This document shows positions 7,956-15,101 of a stretch of DNA of 15,101 nucleotides, piece by piece. Positions within the stretch are counted from its first letter, which is position 1. Each line of letters starts with the position of its first letter. The notes under the pieces are model-generated. The model was not told the DNA's origin. It ran no database searches and saw only the letters and a list, made by a program, of their open reading frames with translations. The position numbers and the translations under genes were made by a program. The DNA comes from JAAYAN01 sp964437215 (GTDB taxonomy: Bacteria; Bacteroidota; Ignavibacteria; Ignavibacteriales; Melioribacteraceae), in the NCBI GenBank assembly GCA_964437215.1, contig CAYTFZ010000065.1, positions 1 through 15,101 on the forward strand, read 5' to 3'.

Positions 7956-8322
7956 TTTCTTCTTTTTGGAGAACCTTTCGCATAGTAATTATAAGTTCAT
8001 CCAGATCATAAGGCTTGTTAATAAAATCAATTGCCCCGAGTCTGGCAGAATCTATTGCGCTTCGCACATCGGCATAAGCGGTAAGCACAATTACTTTTGT
8101 ATCAATGCCAATCTGCTTCAGGTTTTTCAACACAAAGAAACCGTCGTGCTGCGGCATCTTCAAATCGAGCAATATCAAATCCACATTATTGCCTTTCTGC
8201 ATATACTCAACTGCTTCTGCCGCGCTGGTAACATAAGTTGTGTTGAATCCTTCTTCATTCAACTCTTCAGAAAGCACTGTGCAAAGATTTATATCGTCGT
8301 CAACAATTAAAACAGAATGCAT
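7945..8322 (-). CDS. Single-domain response regulator (CheY-like receiver)
   Basis: This is a free-standing receiver of 125 residues with D8-D10, acceptor D53 (LLDLKMPQHDG), T81 and K103 (NKP) all present. Helix 4 and its surroundings (ADVRSAIDSARLGAIDF) resemble receivers of NtrC-type regulators, including the one encoded at 1093-2442, rather than chemotaxis CheY. There is no output domain, so it presumably signals by binding a partner or by passing phosphate on. It starts 9 nt after the secretin stop with a strong AGGAG that overlaps that stop, and its 3' end overlaps the hybrid kinase by 11 nt. The placement suggests it is phosphorylated by that kinase and may act on the pilus machine or on the REC-DHp protein. 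The last inference is from gene order only. Confidence 0.95.
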   Translation of the reverse strand: MHSVLIVDDDINLCTVLSEELNEEGFNTTYVTSAAEAVEYMQKGNNVDLILLDLKMPQHDGFFVLKNLKQIGIDTKVIVLTAYADVRSAIDSARLGAIDFINKPYDLDELIITMRKVLQKEENED

Positions 8323-8328
8323 CCGTAT

Positions 8329-8333
8329 CTCCT
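8329..8333 (-). promoter_or_regulatory. Strong Shine-Dalgarno of the single-receiver gene
   Basis: AGGAG lies 6 nt before the ATG at 8322-8320 and shares bases with the TAG stop of the secretin gene (8334-8332). Most genes in this window have weak or no Shine-Dalgarno, so this fixes the start and suggests re-initiation by ribosomes finishing the secretin. Confidence 0.7.
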
Positions 8334-9561
8334 ATTCGTTTGTTTTTTTACTTCCGTGTTCTCTTAAATATTGCCTGTTTTCAAGTATTTCCTTATTGAT
8401 TAAATCTTCCTGTTTCTGATTAACTCTTTCTTTCAATGAAGGAACAATTTCTGTCTTAACTAAAATTATAACTTCTTTCTTTATAACAGTTTCCGAGTTG
8501 TATCCTGTTAAGTACTTAATACCGAAAACCCACCATGGAAGGTCTTTCAATATAGGAATACCTCTGCGGGAAGTTGCTGTTTCGTTTACAAACAAACCGC
8601 CTATAACAATTTCTTCTCCGTTAAGCATTAAAACATCTGTTGTTGCAGTAGTCTTTTTAATTTCTGTGCTCACAGCGTCAGGTATACCTGAACTTCTTTC
8701 AACCATCAGCTTAAGCAGCACATAATCCGTGCCTTCTTCATTATAAATATAAGGAACAACTTCTATAATTGTACCTGTAGAAATAAATACGTCTGTAACG
8801 TTGCCTGAAAAATCGCGCTGTTTGATTGACCAGTCCGAACCTATCTGAATACGTCCTTTCTGCTTGTCTCTTACGCTTATATTAGGTCTTGCAACAACTT
8901 CACCGAGGTTGTTTGTTTCAAAAAACTTAAATGCGCCGCTTAAAGTACCGTCGTAATCTCCCATTTCAAAATCACTGCTTCCTTTTGTCTGGTTATCTGG
9001 TGGAGCTTCGGATGCTTGCTGGCTTGCAGCTTGTCTTTCAACTTCTCCAGTTAAAAATGTTTTCAATTCATTTCCTACAGAAAAACCCTCGCCCTGTAAA
9101 AGGAACTTCCAATTGATTCCGCGTTCCTGCATATCTGTAATATTTGCTTCGAAGAAGAGAGCTGATATTTTCACTTCCTTTGTATTAATATCTGCATAAA
9201 CATCATCTTCCAGACCTTTTGTAGGATCGTTTTTGCTTCTTACTACAATCACATTAGGTGTTTCTTCGTATTCAAGATTATTATACTGAACAATAAGAAG
9301 CAAAGCTTTTTCGTAAGGCATTTTTGTAATTTCAATGCCTATCGGGTTTGTAAAATTTGCCGTGGAAACAATTTTCTTACCTTTCAATTTCTCGCTTATC
9401 TGGCTTAAAACCTCAATAGCATTATCAAACGGCAGGTTCTGCGAGAGACTTACAATTTCCTCGGGATTTGTATAACCGCTTAATGTTTTTTCCAACAATC
9501 GCTGAGCGGATACAGGTGAAATGAAAACCGCCAGTAATAATAGTACAATTAATCGTTTCAT
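8332..9561 (-). CDS. Short secretin (outer-membrane channel of type IV pilus / type II secretion type)
   Basis: This is a 409-residue exported protein. The signal peptide MKRLIVLLLLAVFISPVSA is followed by likely cleavage before Q20. A small N0/STN-like domain lies at about 35-108 (contains FDNAIEVLSQISEKL). The secretin domain is at about 127-374: it begins EVKISALFFEANI and contains the GEEIVIGGLFV strand and the late signature RRGIPILKDLPWW-FG. Secretins multimerise into the outer-membrane gate through which a pilus or substrate passes. It is short: PilQ and GspD usually exceed 600 residues, with several N domains and, in PilQ, AMIN domains, none of which are seen here. A low-complexity Gln/Ala/Ser/Pro stretch (about 176-198) lies inside the region that would form the channel. 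No lipobox or obvious pilotin site is seen. I chose ATG 9561, which starts right at the signal peptide; a GTG at 9570, 3 nt after the previous stop, is an alternative adding three residues. Confidence 0.88.
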   Translation of the reverse strand: MKRLIVLLLLAVFISPVSAQRLLEKTLSGYTNPEEIVSLSQNLPFDNAIEVLSQISEKLKGKKIVSTANFTNPIGIEITKMPYEKALLLIVQYNNLEYEETPNVIVVRSKNDPTKGLEDDVYADINTKEVKISALFFEANITDMQERGINWKFLLQGEGFSVGNELKTFLTGEVERQAASQQASEAPPDNQTKGSSDFEMGDYDGTLSGAFKFFETNNLGEVVARPNISVRDKQKGRIQIGSDWSIKQRDFSGNVTDVFISTGTIIEVVPYIYNEEGTDYVLLKLMVERSSGIPDAVSTEIKKTTATTDVLMLNGEEIVIGGLFVNETATSRRGIPILKDLPWWVFGIKYLTGYNSETVIKKEVIILVKTEIVPSLKERVNQKQEDLINKEILENRQYLREHGSKKTNE

Positions 9562-9573
9562 ATTATTCACTCT

Positions 9574-10547
9574 TTATTTTTTTTTGTTTGTTTTTTCTGG
9601 TTGTTTATTTTCAAGTTTCAATGAAACTCTTTCAATAATACCGCCTTTATTCAGTATAAAATTAACCTGATTTCGGTCGTAATCGATATCTGTTAAGTGT
9701 CCGAGGTAAACTTCATCCCCATCCCAAAGCAGATATGTGTTTCCCTTTGCATCCGCTAAAAATGCTCCGTCAGGTATTAACGCAAGAAGCTGGGCGCTTT
9801 GAACATCGAGAAGATTATCAACATTCGGCGGAATTTCGTTGCGTATCTGCGGATAGAACACATCATAAATCTGGTTGGGAACAAGCTTGTTTTCCTTAAA
9901 GTTTGAAGATGCGAATCTGTCGTTATCGGAATGGAGCACCTGGATATCAAGCGAGAAATTAACAAGATAATAAGGTATTCCTTCTTCATCAACTTTAACA
10001 AAGTTTGCCAATGAAACAGATGACACTTTTTTAAGCTCTTTGCTTTGTTCGATTGCGTACAGCAGCTTGTAAACATCATTAAAATAAGCAACGCCAGTAA
10101 GTCTGTAGTTAAATAAGCTGAAATGCTGTTTCTTTTCGGCAGATACAAACTNNNNNNNNNNNNNNNNNNNNNNNNNNNNNNNNNNNNNNNNNNNNNNNNN
10201 NNNNNNNNNNNNNNNNNNNNNNNNNNNNNNNNNNNNNNNNNNNNNNNNNNNGCAAAATTGAAGCTTACTTTATTAACAAAATCGTAAAAACGCGATTGCG
10301 ATAAATTCACAGGAATGTTGAATTTCCTTGATGAAAGGATGGAATCCAGCTTGGAAAATTCAACTTTAAGCTGTTCAAGCTGCAATGTAAGCTCATCCGT
10401 ATTATATTCCTGGCGCCTGTACTGCTCCAATTCTTTCTCCTTGTCGTCAATCTTCTGACCCTGAAGGTATATAGGAATAAGCCCTATCACCAATGCAACA
10501 ATCAATATTCCAAGAAGTATTAAGGTATTTTTTAATTTACGGTTCAT
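9574..10547 (-). CDS. pilO: PilO-like alignment protein, apparently fused to a PilP-like domain; interrupted by an assembly gap
   Basis: Two pieces of one gene flank a 100-N gap. The N-terminal piece (10547-10252, about 98 residues) has a short cytoplasmic start, a membrane helix (about 8-28) and a coiled coil (about 31-75), as in PilO. The C-terminal piece is open from 10151 to the TAA at 9574 (192 residues). It begins with a PilO-type ferredoxin-like fold (YRLTGVAYFNDVYKLLYAI then VNFSLDIQVL). It ends with about 60 residues resembling the PilP/GspC homology region (AQLLALIPDGAFLADAKG, then VYLGHLTDIDYDRNQV). The pieces are in different frames as assembled; since 100 N is a standard placeholder, the frame difference is probably an artefact. 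PilO works in the periplasm with PilM and PilN, linking the inner-membrane motor to the secretin; PilP is the part that touches the secretin. It starts 1 nt after the PilM-PilN stop and ends just before the secretin. The PilP assignment is less sure than PilO. Confidence 0.8.
10152..10251. other. Assembly gap of 100 N
   Basis: Exactly 100 unknown bases, the usual scaffold placeholder for a gap of unknown size. The gap lies inside the PilO-like gene. If both flanks belong to one open frame, the true missing length must be 2 modulo 3 (101, 98 and so on), not 100. Confidence 0.98.
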
Positions 10548-10548
10548 A

Positions 10549-12081
10549 TCAGTCCACCGAATCGTTTGTTAGTTTGAAATTTAGGCTGAAAGCATAAGCG
10601 CTTTCTTCGCGCAGCGGCTCGTATAAAATGCTTTTAAGCAGAGAAGAACTGTTATAGTCGGCAAACTCAGTCAATACACTGCGCGATTGCGAATATCCGT
10701 CAACTGTTATATCTTTTCCGGATGTTTCAAGTTTAGTAATCCAGAAGTTTCTTCTTCTTTCCATAAATGATGCTATTCTTTCGGCAGTTTTGCTCCATAC
10801 TTCAGCGCCGGCAGAAGCTGAATCCAATATAGCCTGGGTTTTTCCGAAGTTTTCAATCTTCTGATTTACTTCATCAATCTGCGAGAGAAGTTCCTGATTT
10901 CTTATTTTTGCCTGCTTTTTAATATTCAATTCTCTTTCGAGATCGGATATTTCCTGACTGTTGTTAAGATATTTCATTGTAAGGAAAAGAACAACAAGCG
11001 GAAGCAATGCCAGCACAACTATGGTATGCCACCCTATTTGAAAAGGCTTTTGATTCTCTTTGATGTATTTCGGTAAAATATTAAACCCTTTTGCTGTACC
11101 GGCTTGCTCGTCGAAATACTCCACAGCTGCAGCAACTGGAATTGTGAAAGCCGATACTACAGATCTGTCCTCATCATTCAAGGCGGACAGTTTCAGCTTA
11201 TCGAACCCGAGTTCAATAACATTTGCTTCGGGAAAAGCGCCATAGAAAGAAAGGATAAGATTTTCGGAACTGTCTTCGCCGCAAATTACTATATTATCGA
11301 GGCGCGGCACACCGCCGTTTTCCATTTCGAGAAGAATTTTCGAAAAATAAACATCATAGGTATGAATATTCTGCGTGCCTATATCCAGAGTAGGGCCTAA
11401 ATGTTTTAATTTGTTTCCTTCAAGAAAGATAAGTTTGCTGTATTCTTTTGCCGTATAAAGCACAAGACTGAAATCTTCGGGGAAAAACTCATTATTCTTT
11501 GTAACATAATGAGCAAGAGCAACATCAGCGCTTTTAATAGTGTTAATCTTATAAAACCTTTTGCCATGATAACTTGCAAGAGATTGAATAAGATTAAAAG
11601 CCTGAATATCGTGTTCAATAAAACCCGTAAGCAGCGACTTATCAATCAGTTCCGTATAATCAATTGATTCCGGGTCAACGATTATACCTTTAGAACTTTT
11701 TAAGTCGTTGCATATTATTTCAATAGTTTTCTTTTTGTCATCCGAAGTTACACCTTCGAAATTGTGATAATTTAAAACCGGTTCCGAAACTACCAGCACA
11801 AATTCGCACATAGGCAGTTTAAATTCGTTAAGACCGGCTGCAAGCAGACTGACATCCGACGAATCTGTTGACGTTAAAGCTCCGGAATCAGCTTTTTCAA
11901 ATGAAATATCGCCGGAAAGCCCGTCCAAATCAACTGACGCTCCCGAATCGAAATCTCCTTTGCCTGTTACTTTACCGCCGAGTGAAATTGTTTTAAGCAC
12001 TCTTATTTCTGATCCTTCGGAAGACACCACAGATACTTTTGTATCGTTTCCTTCACAGTAAACACAAATTAATGGCTTCAT
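10549..12081 (-). CDS. PilM-PilN fusion (actin-like domain, membrane helix, periplasmic ferredoxin-like domain)
   Basis: This protein has 510 residues. The N-terminal cytoplasmic part (about 1-345) has the look of a divergent PilM/GspL actin-like domain, including LVLYTAKEYSKLIFLEGNK and an IVICGED strand; the Gly/Ser/Asp-rich stretch 35-75 is an atypical insertion. A single membrane helix lies at about 350-369. A coiled coil (about 375-413) and a PilN-like ferredoxin fold (about 445-505, WITKLETSGKDITVDGYSQS) complete the protein. In type IV pili, PilM and PilN are separate proteins that bind through a short PilN peptide; a single chain joining both is the layout of GspL in type II secretion. 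The protein should link the assembly ATPase in the cytoplasm to PilO in the periplasm. It lies 5 nt after the PilT-family gene and 1 nt before the PilO gene. Similarity is at the fold and motif level, so naming it GspL-like would be equally fair. Confidence 0.82.
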   Translation of the reverse strand: MKPLICVYCEGNDTKVSVVSSEGSEIRVLKTISLGGKVTGKGDFDSGASVDLDGLSGDISFEKADSGALTSTDSSDVSLLAAGLNEFKLPMCEFVLVVSEPVLNYHNFEGVTSDDKKKTIEIICNDLKSSKGIIVDPESIDYTELIDKSLLTGFIEHDIQAFNLIQSLASYHGKRFYKINTIKSADVALAHYVTKNNEFFPEDFSLVLYTAKEYSKLIFLEGNKLKHLGPTLDIGTQNIHTYDVYFSKILLEMENGGVPRLDNIVICGEDSSENLILSFYGAFPEANVIELGFDKLKLSALNDEDRSVVSAFTIPVAAAVEYFDEQAGTAKGFNILPKYIKENQKPFQIGWHTIVVLALLPLVVLFLTMKYLNNSQEISDLERELNIKKQAKIRNQELLSQIDEVNQKIENFGKTQAILDSASAGAEVWSKTAERIASFMERRRNFWITKLETSGKDITVDGYSQSRSVLTEFADYNSSSLLKSILYEPLREESAYAFSLNFKLTNDSVD

Positions 12082-12086
12082 ATTTT

Positions 12087-13313
12087 TTATACCGCTTTAA
12101 GTAATTGTAACATTCTGTTTTTATTATTGGAATATGCAATAGCATTTTCTCTTGAAATAGTACGCTGCTGGAATAATCTGAGCAGATCCTGCTCCATAGT
12201 AACCATACCCTGGGGTCCGCCCTGATTAATCATCATATAAATTTCGCTTGTATTATTGTTTTTAATAGCTGCCTGAACGCTCGGAGTTACAAGCAACACT
12301 TCTTTGGCGAGCACCCGTTTTCCGTCCAGACTCGGCACAAGTTTCTGCGATACAACCGAAATCAACACATCCGCAAGCCTGAGACGCACACGATCCTGTT
12401 CGTTGGTATCAACTTCCGCAATAATACGGTCGATTGATTCAACGGCAGAAGATGTATGGAGAGTTGAAAACACTTTATGACCCGTATCAGTAACTTCCAG
12501 AGCAGCCATAATTGTATCGGGGTCTCTCATTTCACCGATAATTATAATATCAGGGTCCTGGCGCAATGCCTGAATAACACCTTCCTTAAACGAAAGAACG
12601 TCCCTGCCCACTTCCCTGTGCCTGATGATGCATGCTCTTGAATTATGCACATACTCAATAGGCGCAGCTATTATAATTACGTGAGCGGGATCAAATTTAT
12701 TATGAAAATCCACAATGGAATCCAAAGTGGATGATTTACCCGAACCTGTAATTCCTGTTATAAGCGAAAGTCCGAATTTTATGTAATTATGATTCATTGT
12801 GCGGATAGCATTTGCATGAAACCCGAGGGATTCAACCGGACGTATTTCGGTGTTGATTGCACGCATATTCAGCGCGAGAGAATCGAGATCGAAATATGCA
12901 TCGGCGCGGAAACGTATATTTTTATTTTCGGCTTCGTAACGGAAGGTATAGCTGAAGTCGATATTTCTTTTTTCGAGGATAAGCTTGGTCTGATTATTAT
13001 TCAACAAACTTACAATAAGAACCGAAGCTTCGTCAGCGGTAAAATCAGGAAGGTCCTTTACGCGTTCCTTTTTACCGAAAATACGAAACCACACGTAATT
13101 TTCGCATCCGTGACCCCCTATTTCAACGTCCGATGCCTGCCGTTCGACCATCAGAGTAAGGATGTAATTCATTAAATCGTGCAAAAGCAGTTTATGCTCT
13201 GCTTTTAATTCCGAAAAATTGCTTACTATAACATTTACCCTTTCCGGACCGAATACTGTTGGAGGAATTCGTTTTGCAAATGTCGAAAGAATAAGCTTGG
13301 CTTCATTAATCAT
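12087..13313 (-). CDS. pilT: PilT-family pilus ATPase with altered Asp box
   Basis: A hexameric secretion/retraction ATPase relative of 408 residues, slightly longer than typical PilT because of an N-terminal extension of about 45 residues. The PilT-like start ILTLMVERQASDVEI is at about 51-65. Walker A GITGSGKS is at 187-194 with K193. Walker B DPDIIIIGEMRD is at 253-264 with E261. The His box is GHKVFSTLHTSSA (278-290). The Asp box, normally containing EDPIE, reads IIAAPIEYVH: both acidic residues are alanine (A216, A217), while E220 remains. The C-terminal PilT retraction motif AIRNLIRE appears as AIKNNNTSE. The protein should bind ATP, but the Asp-box change may weaken hydrolysis or adapt it to work as a modulator in the manner of PilU. 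It is separated from the PilB-like gene by 108 nt and starts the tight downstream run. The start has no clear Shine-Dalgarno. Confidence 0.92.
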   Translation of the reverse strand: MINEAKLILSTFAKRIPPTVFGPERVNVIVSNFSELKAEHKLLLHDLMNYILTLMVERQASDVEIGGHGCENYVWFRIFGKKERVKDLPDFTADEASVLIVSLLNNNQTKLILEKRNIDFSYTFRYEAENKNIRFRADAYFDLDSLALNMRAINTEIRPVESLGFHANAIRTMNHNYIKFGLSLITGITGSGKSSTLDSIVDFHNKFDPAHVIIIAAPIEYVHNSRACIIRHREVGRDVLSFKEGVIQALRQDPDIIIIGEMRDPDTIMAALEVTDTGHKVFSTLHTSSAVESIDRIIAEVDTNEQDRVRLRLADVLISVVSQKLVPSLDGKRVLAKEVLLVTPSVQAAIKNNNTSEIYMMINQGGPQGMVTMEQDLLRLFQQRTISRENAIAYSNNKNRMLQLLKAV

Positions 13314-13341
13314 AAGTTTAGTACCAAGTTAGAAAATGAGA

Positions 13342-13349
13342 CAAAGATA
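13342..13349 (-). promoter_or_regulatory. Possible -7 element before the PilT-family gene
   Basis: The 108-nt gap between the two ATPase genes is very AT-rich. On the minus strand it holds TATCTTTG, a match to TAnnTTTG, giving a leader of roughly 20-25 nt to the ATG at 13313. No clear TTG is found 17-23 nt upstream. A TTGACA (plus-strand 13400-13405) is also present but is followed only by a poor -10. A promoter here would let the pilT-to-phosphorelay genes be expressed apart from the PilB-like gene. No terminator hairpin was seen in the gap. Confidence 0.3.
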
Positions 13350-13421
13350 TTACTTAATTTTATCAGCATAACTTAAAAATAACTAAATCTTTTATACTTT
13401 GTCAAATAAATTTTTCAAAAG

Positions 13422-15101
13422 TTATTCATCTGTTGTTCCGGCAACAACCTCTGCAATGGAAGTCATTCCGAGGCGCACTTTTTCCAAACCGCTCTCTCTC
13501 AGGTTCAATGTGCCGTCTTTTTTGGCTTGAACCCTTATTTTTTCTTCATCAACTTCTTCACCGGAACGCACTATTATTTCGCGTATTTCTTTTGTAAAAT
13601 ATAATGATTCGTGTATGGCAAGACGCCCTTTGTAGCCGGTATTATGGCATTTCGAGCATCCTACAGCTTCAAATATTTCGTACTGTTTCCATTCTTCAAC
13701 ATCTAAATTAAGGGATTTGAAATATTCCTCGTCGTATTCTTCAACCTTTTTTTTGCAAATAGGGCATAAACGCCTTAAAAGTCTTTGCGCAACAATAAGA
13801 TTTATAGCGTAAGCAATAAGAAAAGGCTCCACACCCATTTTAAACAAACGCGCAACCGCGCTGGGGGCATCGTTTGTGTGAAGCGTGGAAAATGTTAAGT
13901 GACCGGTATTTGCAAGTTTAATAGCAGTTTCTGCTGTTTCCTTATCGCGCATCTCACCTACGAGAACTATATCGGGGTCGTGACGCAAAATAGAACGGAT
14001 TGCCTGCTCAAAATTCATTTTATGACCTATTTTAAGCTGGCGCGCGCCTTCAATAACATATTCCACAGGGTCTTCTACAGTTAAAACGTTTTTTGTAGGA
14101 TTTATAACCTGATACAATGCGGCAACAAGCGTAGTACTTTTACCGCTTCCTGTAGGACCTGTCATAATAACCATTCCCTGAGGCTGGCGGATAGCTTTTT
14201 CGAATACTTTTCTACCGTAACCGATAAGACCAAGTTTATCGAGGTCTGTTATAATCTTGCTGTCGTCAAGAATTCTTATTACAATGCTTTCAAATTTATG
14301 CTTAACCTCCGTGCCTACAACGGGCAGAACAGACACACGGAAACGGATTACCCTTCCGTCGATATTCCTCTGAATATAACCGTCCTGAGCCATTTCTCTT
14401 TCAAAACGGTCCATTCCCTTCGATCTGTCTTTTACAACAGCCATCACTGCTTCGGGAAGGGTATTTGTCTGAGTTTTCCATAACTGCAGCTTGCCGTCCT
14501 GCCGGAAATGTATTTCAGTACGGTTGCCGTTTTTAGGAATAAAATGAATATCGCTCACTCCCCTGCGCACGCCGTCCACCAATGCGCCTTCAATAAGGTT
14601 TATAAGCGCGCTTTTATTAATTTCCGCATTAAGCTGCTCTTCATCTATGCTGGAAGATTCATCAAGTATTTCCATACTGATTTCTTCCTTGAAATTCTGT
14701 AAATCCGTAAGAAACTTATTTTCCGGAGGAACTAAAATTTCAATAGCTTTATCGTAATCTGCTTTTTTCAGAAAATTTATTTCATATTTGCGCGTGTTGA
14801 ACGCGTGAGCAACTTTAACTATATCCTTGCTTGTGGGATCAACAGCGGCAAAAACGATTTTGTCTTTGAATTTATCGTCGTATCTCAGCGGCAGTATTTT
14901 GCTTTCAAGCAAAAGATTTTTTACATCTTCGCCCTGTCCGTTTATCATACTGCGTATTACTTCTCTTTTATCTTCGGGTATATCTTCAATTTTAAAATTT
15001 ATTTCCTTAAATGCATAAAGCAGCGCCACTTCGCGGAAGATTGTATCGTGATCGAACTTAAGTTCCTGAACAAGTATCTGCGCAAGGTTGCGCTTTAATC
15101 C
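13422..15101 (-). CDS. pilB: PilB/GspE-type assembly ATPase, 5' end beyond the window
   Basis: This is a cytoplasmic hexameric ATPase that drives pilus or pseudopilus assembly. The frame stays open to base 15101. The 24 codons before the GTG at 15029 read as coding, with ELKFDHDTIFREVALLY fitting the N-terminal MshEN-type domain, so the true start lies outside the window. Residues below are counted from that GTG. The N2 domain begins near ALINLIEGALVDGVRRGVSD (141-160). Walker A is GPTGSGKST (291-299). The Asp box TVEDPVEYV (317-325) is canonical, in contrast to the PilT-family neighbour. Walker B is DPDIVLVGEMRD (351-362), and the His box is GHLTFSTLHTND (376-387). Two Cys pairs, C422/C425 and C458/C461, form the tetracysteine zinc site typical of PilB and GspE. 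It ends 108 nt before the PilT-family gene. Pilus versus type II secretion cannot be settled from this gene alone; the PilT-type neighbour favours a pilus. Confidence 0.95.
   Translation of the reverse strand, partial: GLKRNLAQILVQELKFDHDTIFREVALLYAFKEINFKIEDIPEDKREVIRSMINGQGEDVKNLLLESKILPLRYDDKFKDKIVFAAVDPTSKDIVKVAHAFNTRKYEINFLKKADYDKAIEILVPPENKFLTDLQNFKEEISMEILDESSSIDEEQLNAEINKSALINLIEGALVDGVRRGVSDIHFIPKNGNRTEIHFRQDGKLQLWKTQTNTLPEAVMAVVKDRSKGMDRFEREMAQDGYIQRNIDGRVIRFRVSVLPVVGTEVKHKFESIVIRILDDSKIITDLDKLGLIGYGRKVFEKAIRQPQGMVIMTGPTGSGKSTTLVAALYQVINPTKNVLTVEDPVEYVIEGARQLKIGHKMNFEQAIRSILRHDPDIVLVGEMRDKETAETAIKLANTGHLTFSTLHTNDAPSAVARLFKMGVEPFLIAYAINLIVAQRLLRRLCPICKKKVEEYDEEYFKSLNLDVEEWKQYEIFEAVGCSKCHNTGYKGRLAIHESLYFTKEIREIIVRSGEEVDEEKIRVQAKKDGTLNLRESGLEKVRLGMTSIAEVVAGTTDE

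Noticed and set aside
7915..8310. Plus-strand open frame opposite the single-receiver gene
   Set aside because: It is antisense to a receiver with every conserved residue, and its peptide shows no domain pattern.
9574..10026. Separate 150-residue gene starting at GTG 10026
   Set aside because: The same frame stays open and protein-like for another 41 codons up to the gap edge at 10151, so the GTG is an internal codon of the PilO-like gene.
9777..10547. Single open frame running through the N gap to 9777
   Set aside because: After the gap it follows the wrong frame; its C-terminal half is low-quality peptide, while the frame ending at 9574 is open across the whole downstream flank and shows PilO/PilP-like patterns.
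12789..13175. Plus-strand open frame of 128 residues opposite the PilT-family gene
   Set aside because: It is a shadow of a well-supported ATPase with no recognisable domain and no start signal.
13314..13421. Sigma-70 promoter with TTGACA (13400-13405)
   Set aside because: The best -10 at correct spacing is only TATTTT or TTATTT, and A/T-rich DNA yields such hits by chance.
13422..15029. GTG at 15029 as the start of the PilB-like gene
   Set aside because: The frame continues without a stop to the window edge and the upstream residues fit the N-terminal domain, so the gene is cut by the edge.
1..15101. CRISPR arrays, insertion sequences, transposases, attachment sites
   Set aside because: No repeated units with spacers, terminal inverted repeats, or transposase or integrase motifs were seen on either strand.

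Overview
This 15.1 kb window is bacterial, AT-rich and densely coding. It looks like a scaffold piece from the Bacteroidota/Chlorobiota (FCB) group, with an Ignavibacteria-like organism as my best guess. The basis is the low GC, long runs of two-component proteins, mostly weak Shine-Dalgarno sequences, and two intergenic sites that match the Bacteroidota-type promoter (TTTG or TTG, 17-23 nt, then TAnnTTTG). The lineage is an inference. A run of exactly 100 N (10152-10251) is an assembly gap that interrupts one gene.

Layout from the left: tRNA-Lys(UUU) on the minus strand (2-73); a minus-strand response regulator with one intact and one degenerate receiver (137-901); a 191-nt divergent promoter region; then a plus-strand two-gene operon made of an NtrC-type sigma-54 activator (1093-2442) and a soluble hybrid histidine kinase (2439-3824), coupled through a GTGA overlap. 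Its 3' end overlaps a minus-strand gene convergently by 20 nt.

Everything from 15101 down to 3805 lies on the minus strand and is tightly packed. Read in the direction of transcription it is: a PilB/GspE-type assembly ATPase (5' end outside the window), a 108-nt gap that may hold a promoter, a PilT-family ATPase, a PilM-PilN fusion, a PilO protein that seems to carry a PilP-like C-terminal domain (broken by the N gap), a short secretin, a single-domain receiver, a membrane hybrid kinase of 1154 residues, and a receiver protein with a histidine-kinase dimerisation (DHp) domain but no ATPase. From the PilT-family gene onward, spacing is 1 to 9 nt or the genes overlap, so these seven genes look like one transcription unit.

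Taken together, the right half encodes the motor, inner-membrane alignment complex and outer-membrane channel of a type IV pilus or type II secretion-like machine. The same operon then continues into a phosphorelay. No pilin or pseudopilin, PilC/GspF platform protein or prepilin peptidase is in the window. The left half adds a second, convergent two-component operon with a sigma-54 activator and a separate two-receiver protein. Nine receiver-like modules lie within about 8.2 kb, and three have lost the phospho-acceptor aspartate. The most unusual points are the altered Asp box in the PilT-family ATPase, the compact fused alignment complex, the very short secretin, the DHp-without-ATPase protein, and the coupling of pilus and phosphorelay genes.
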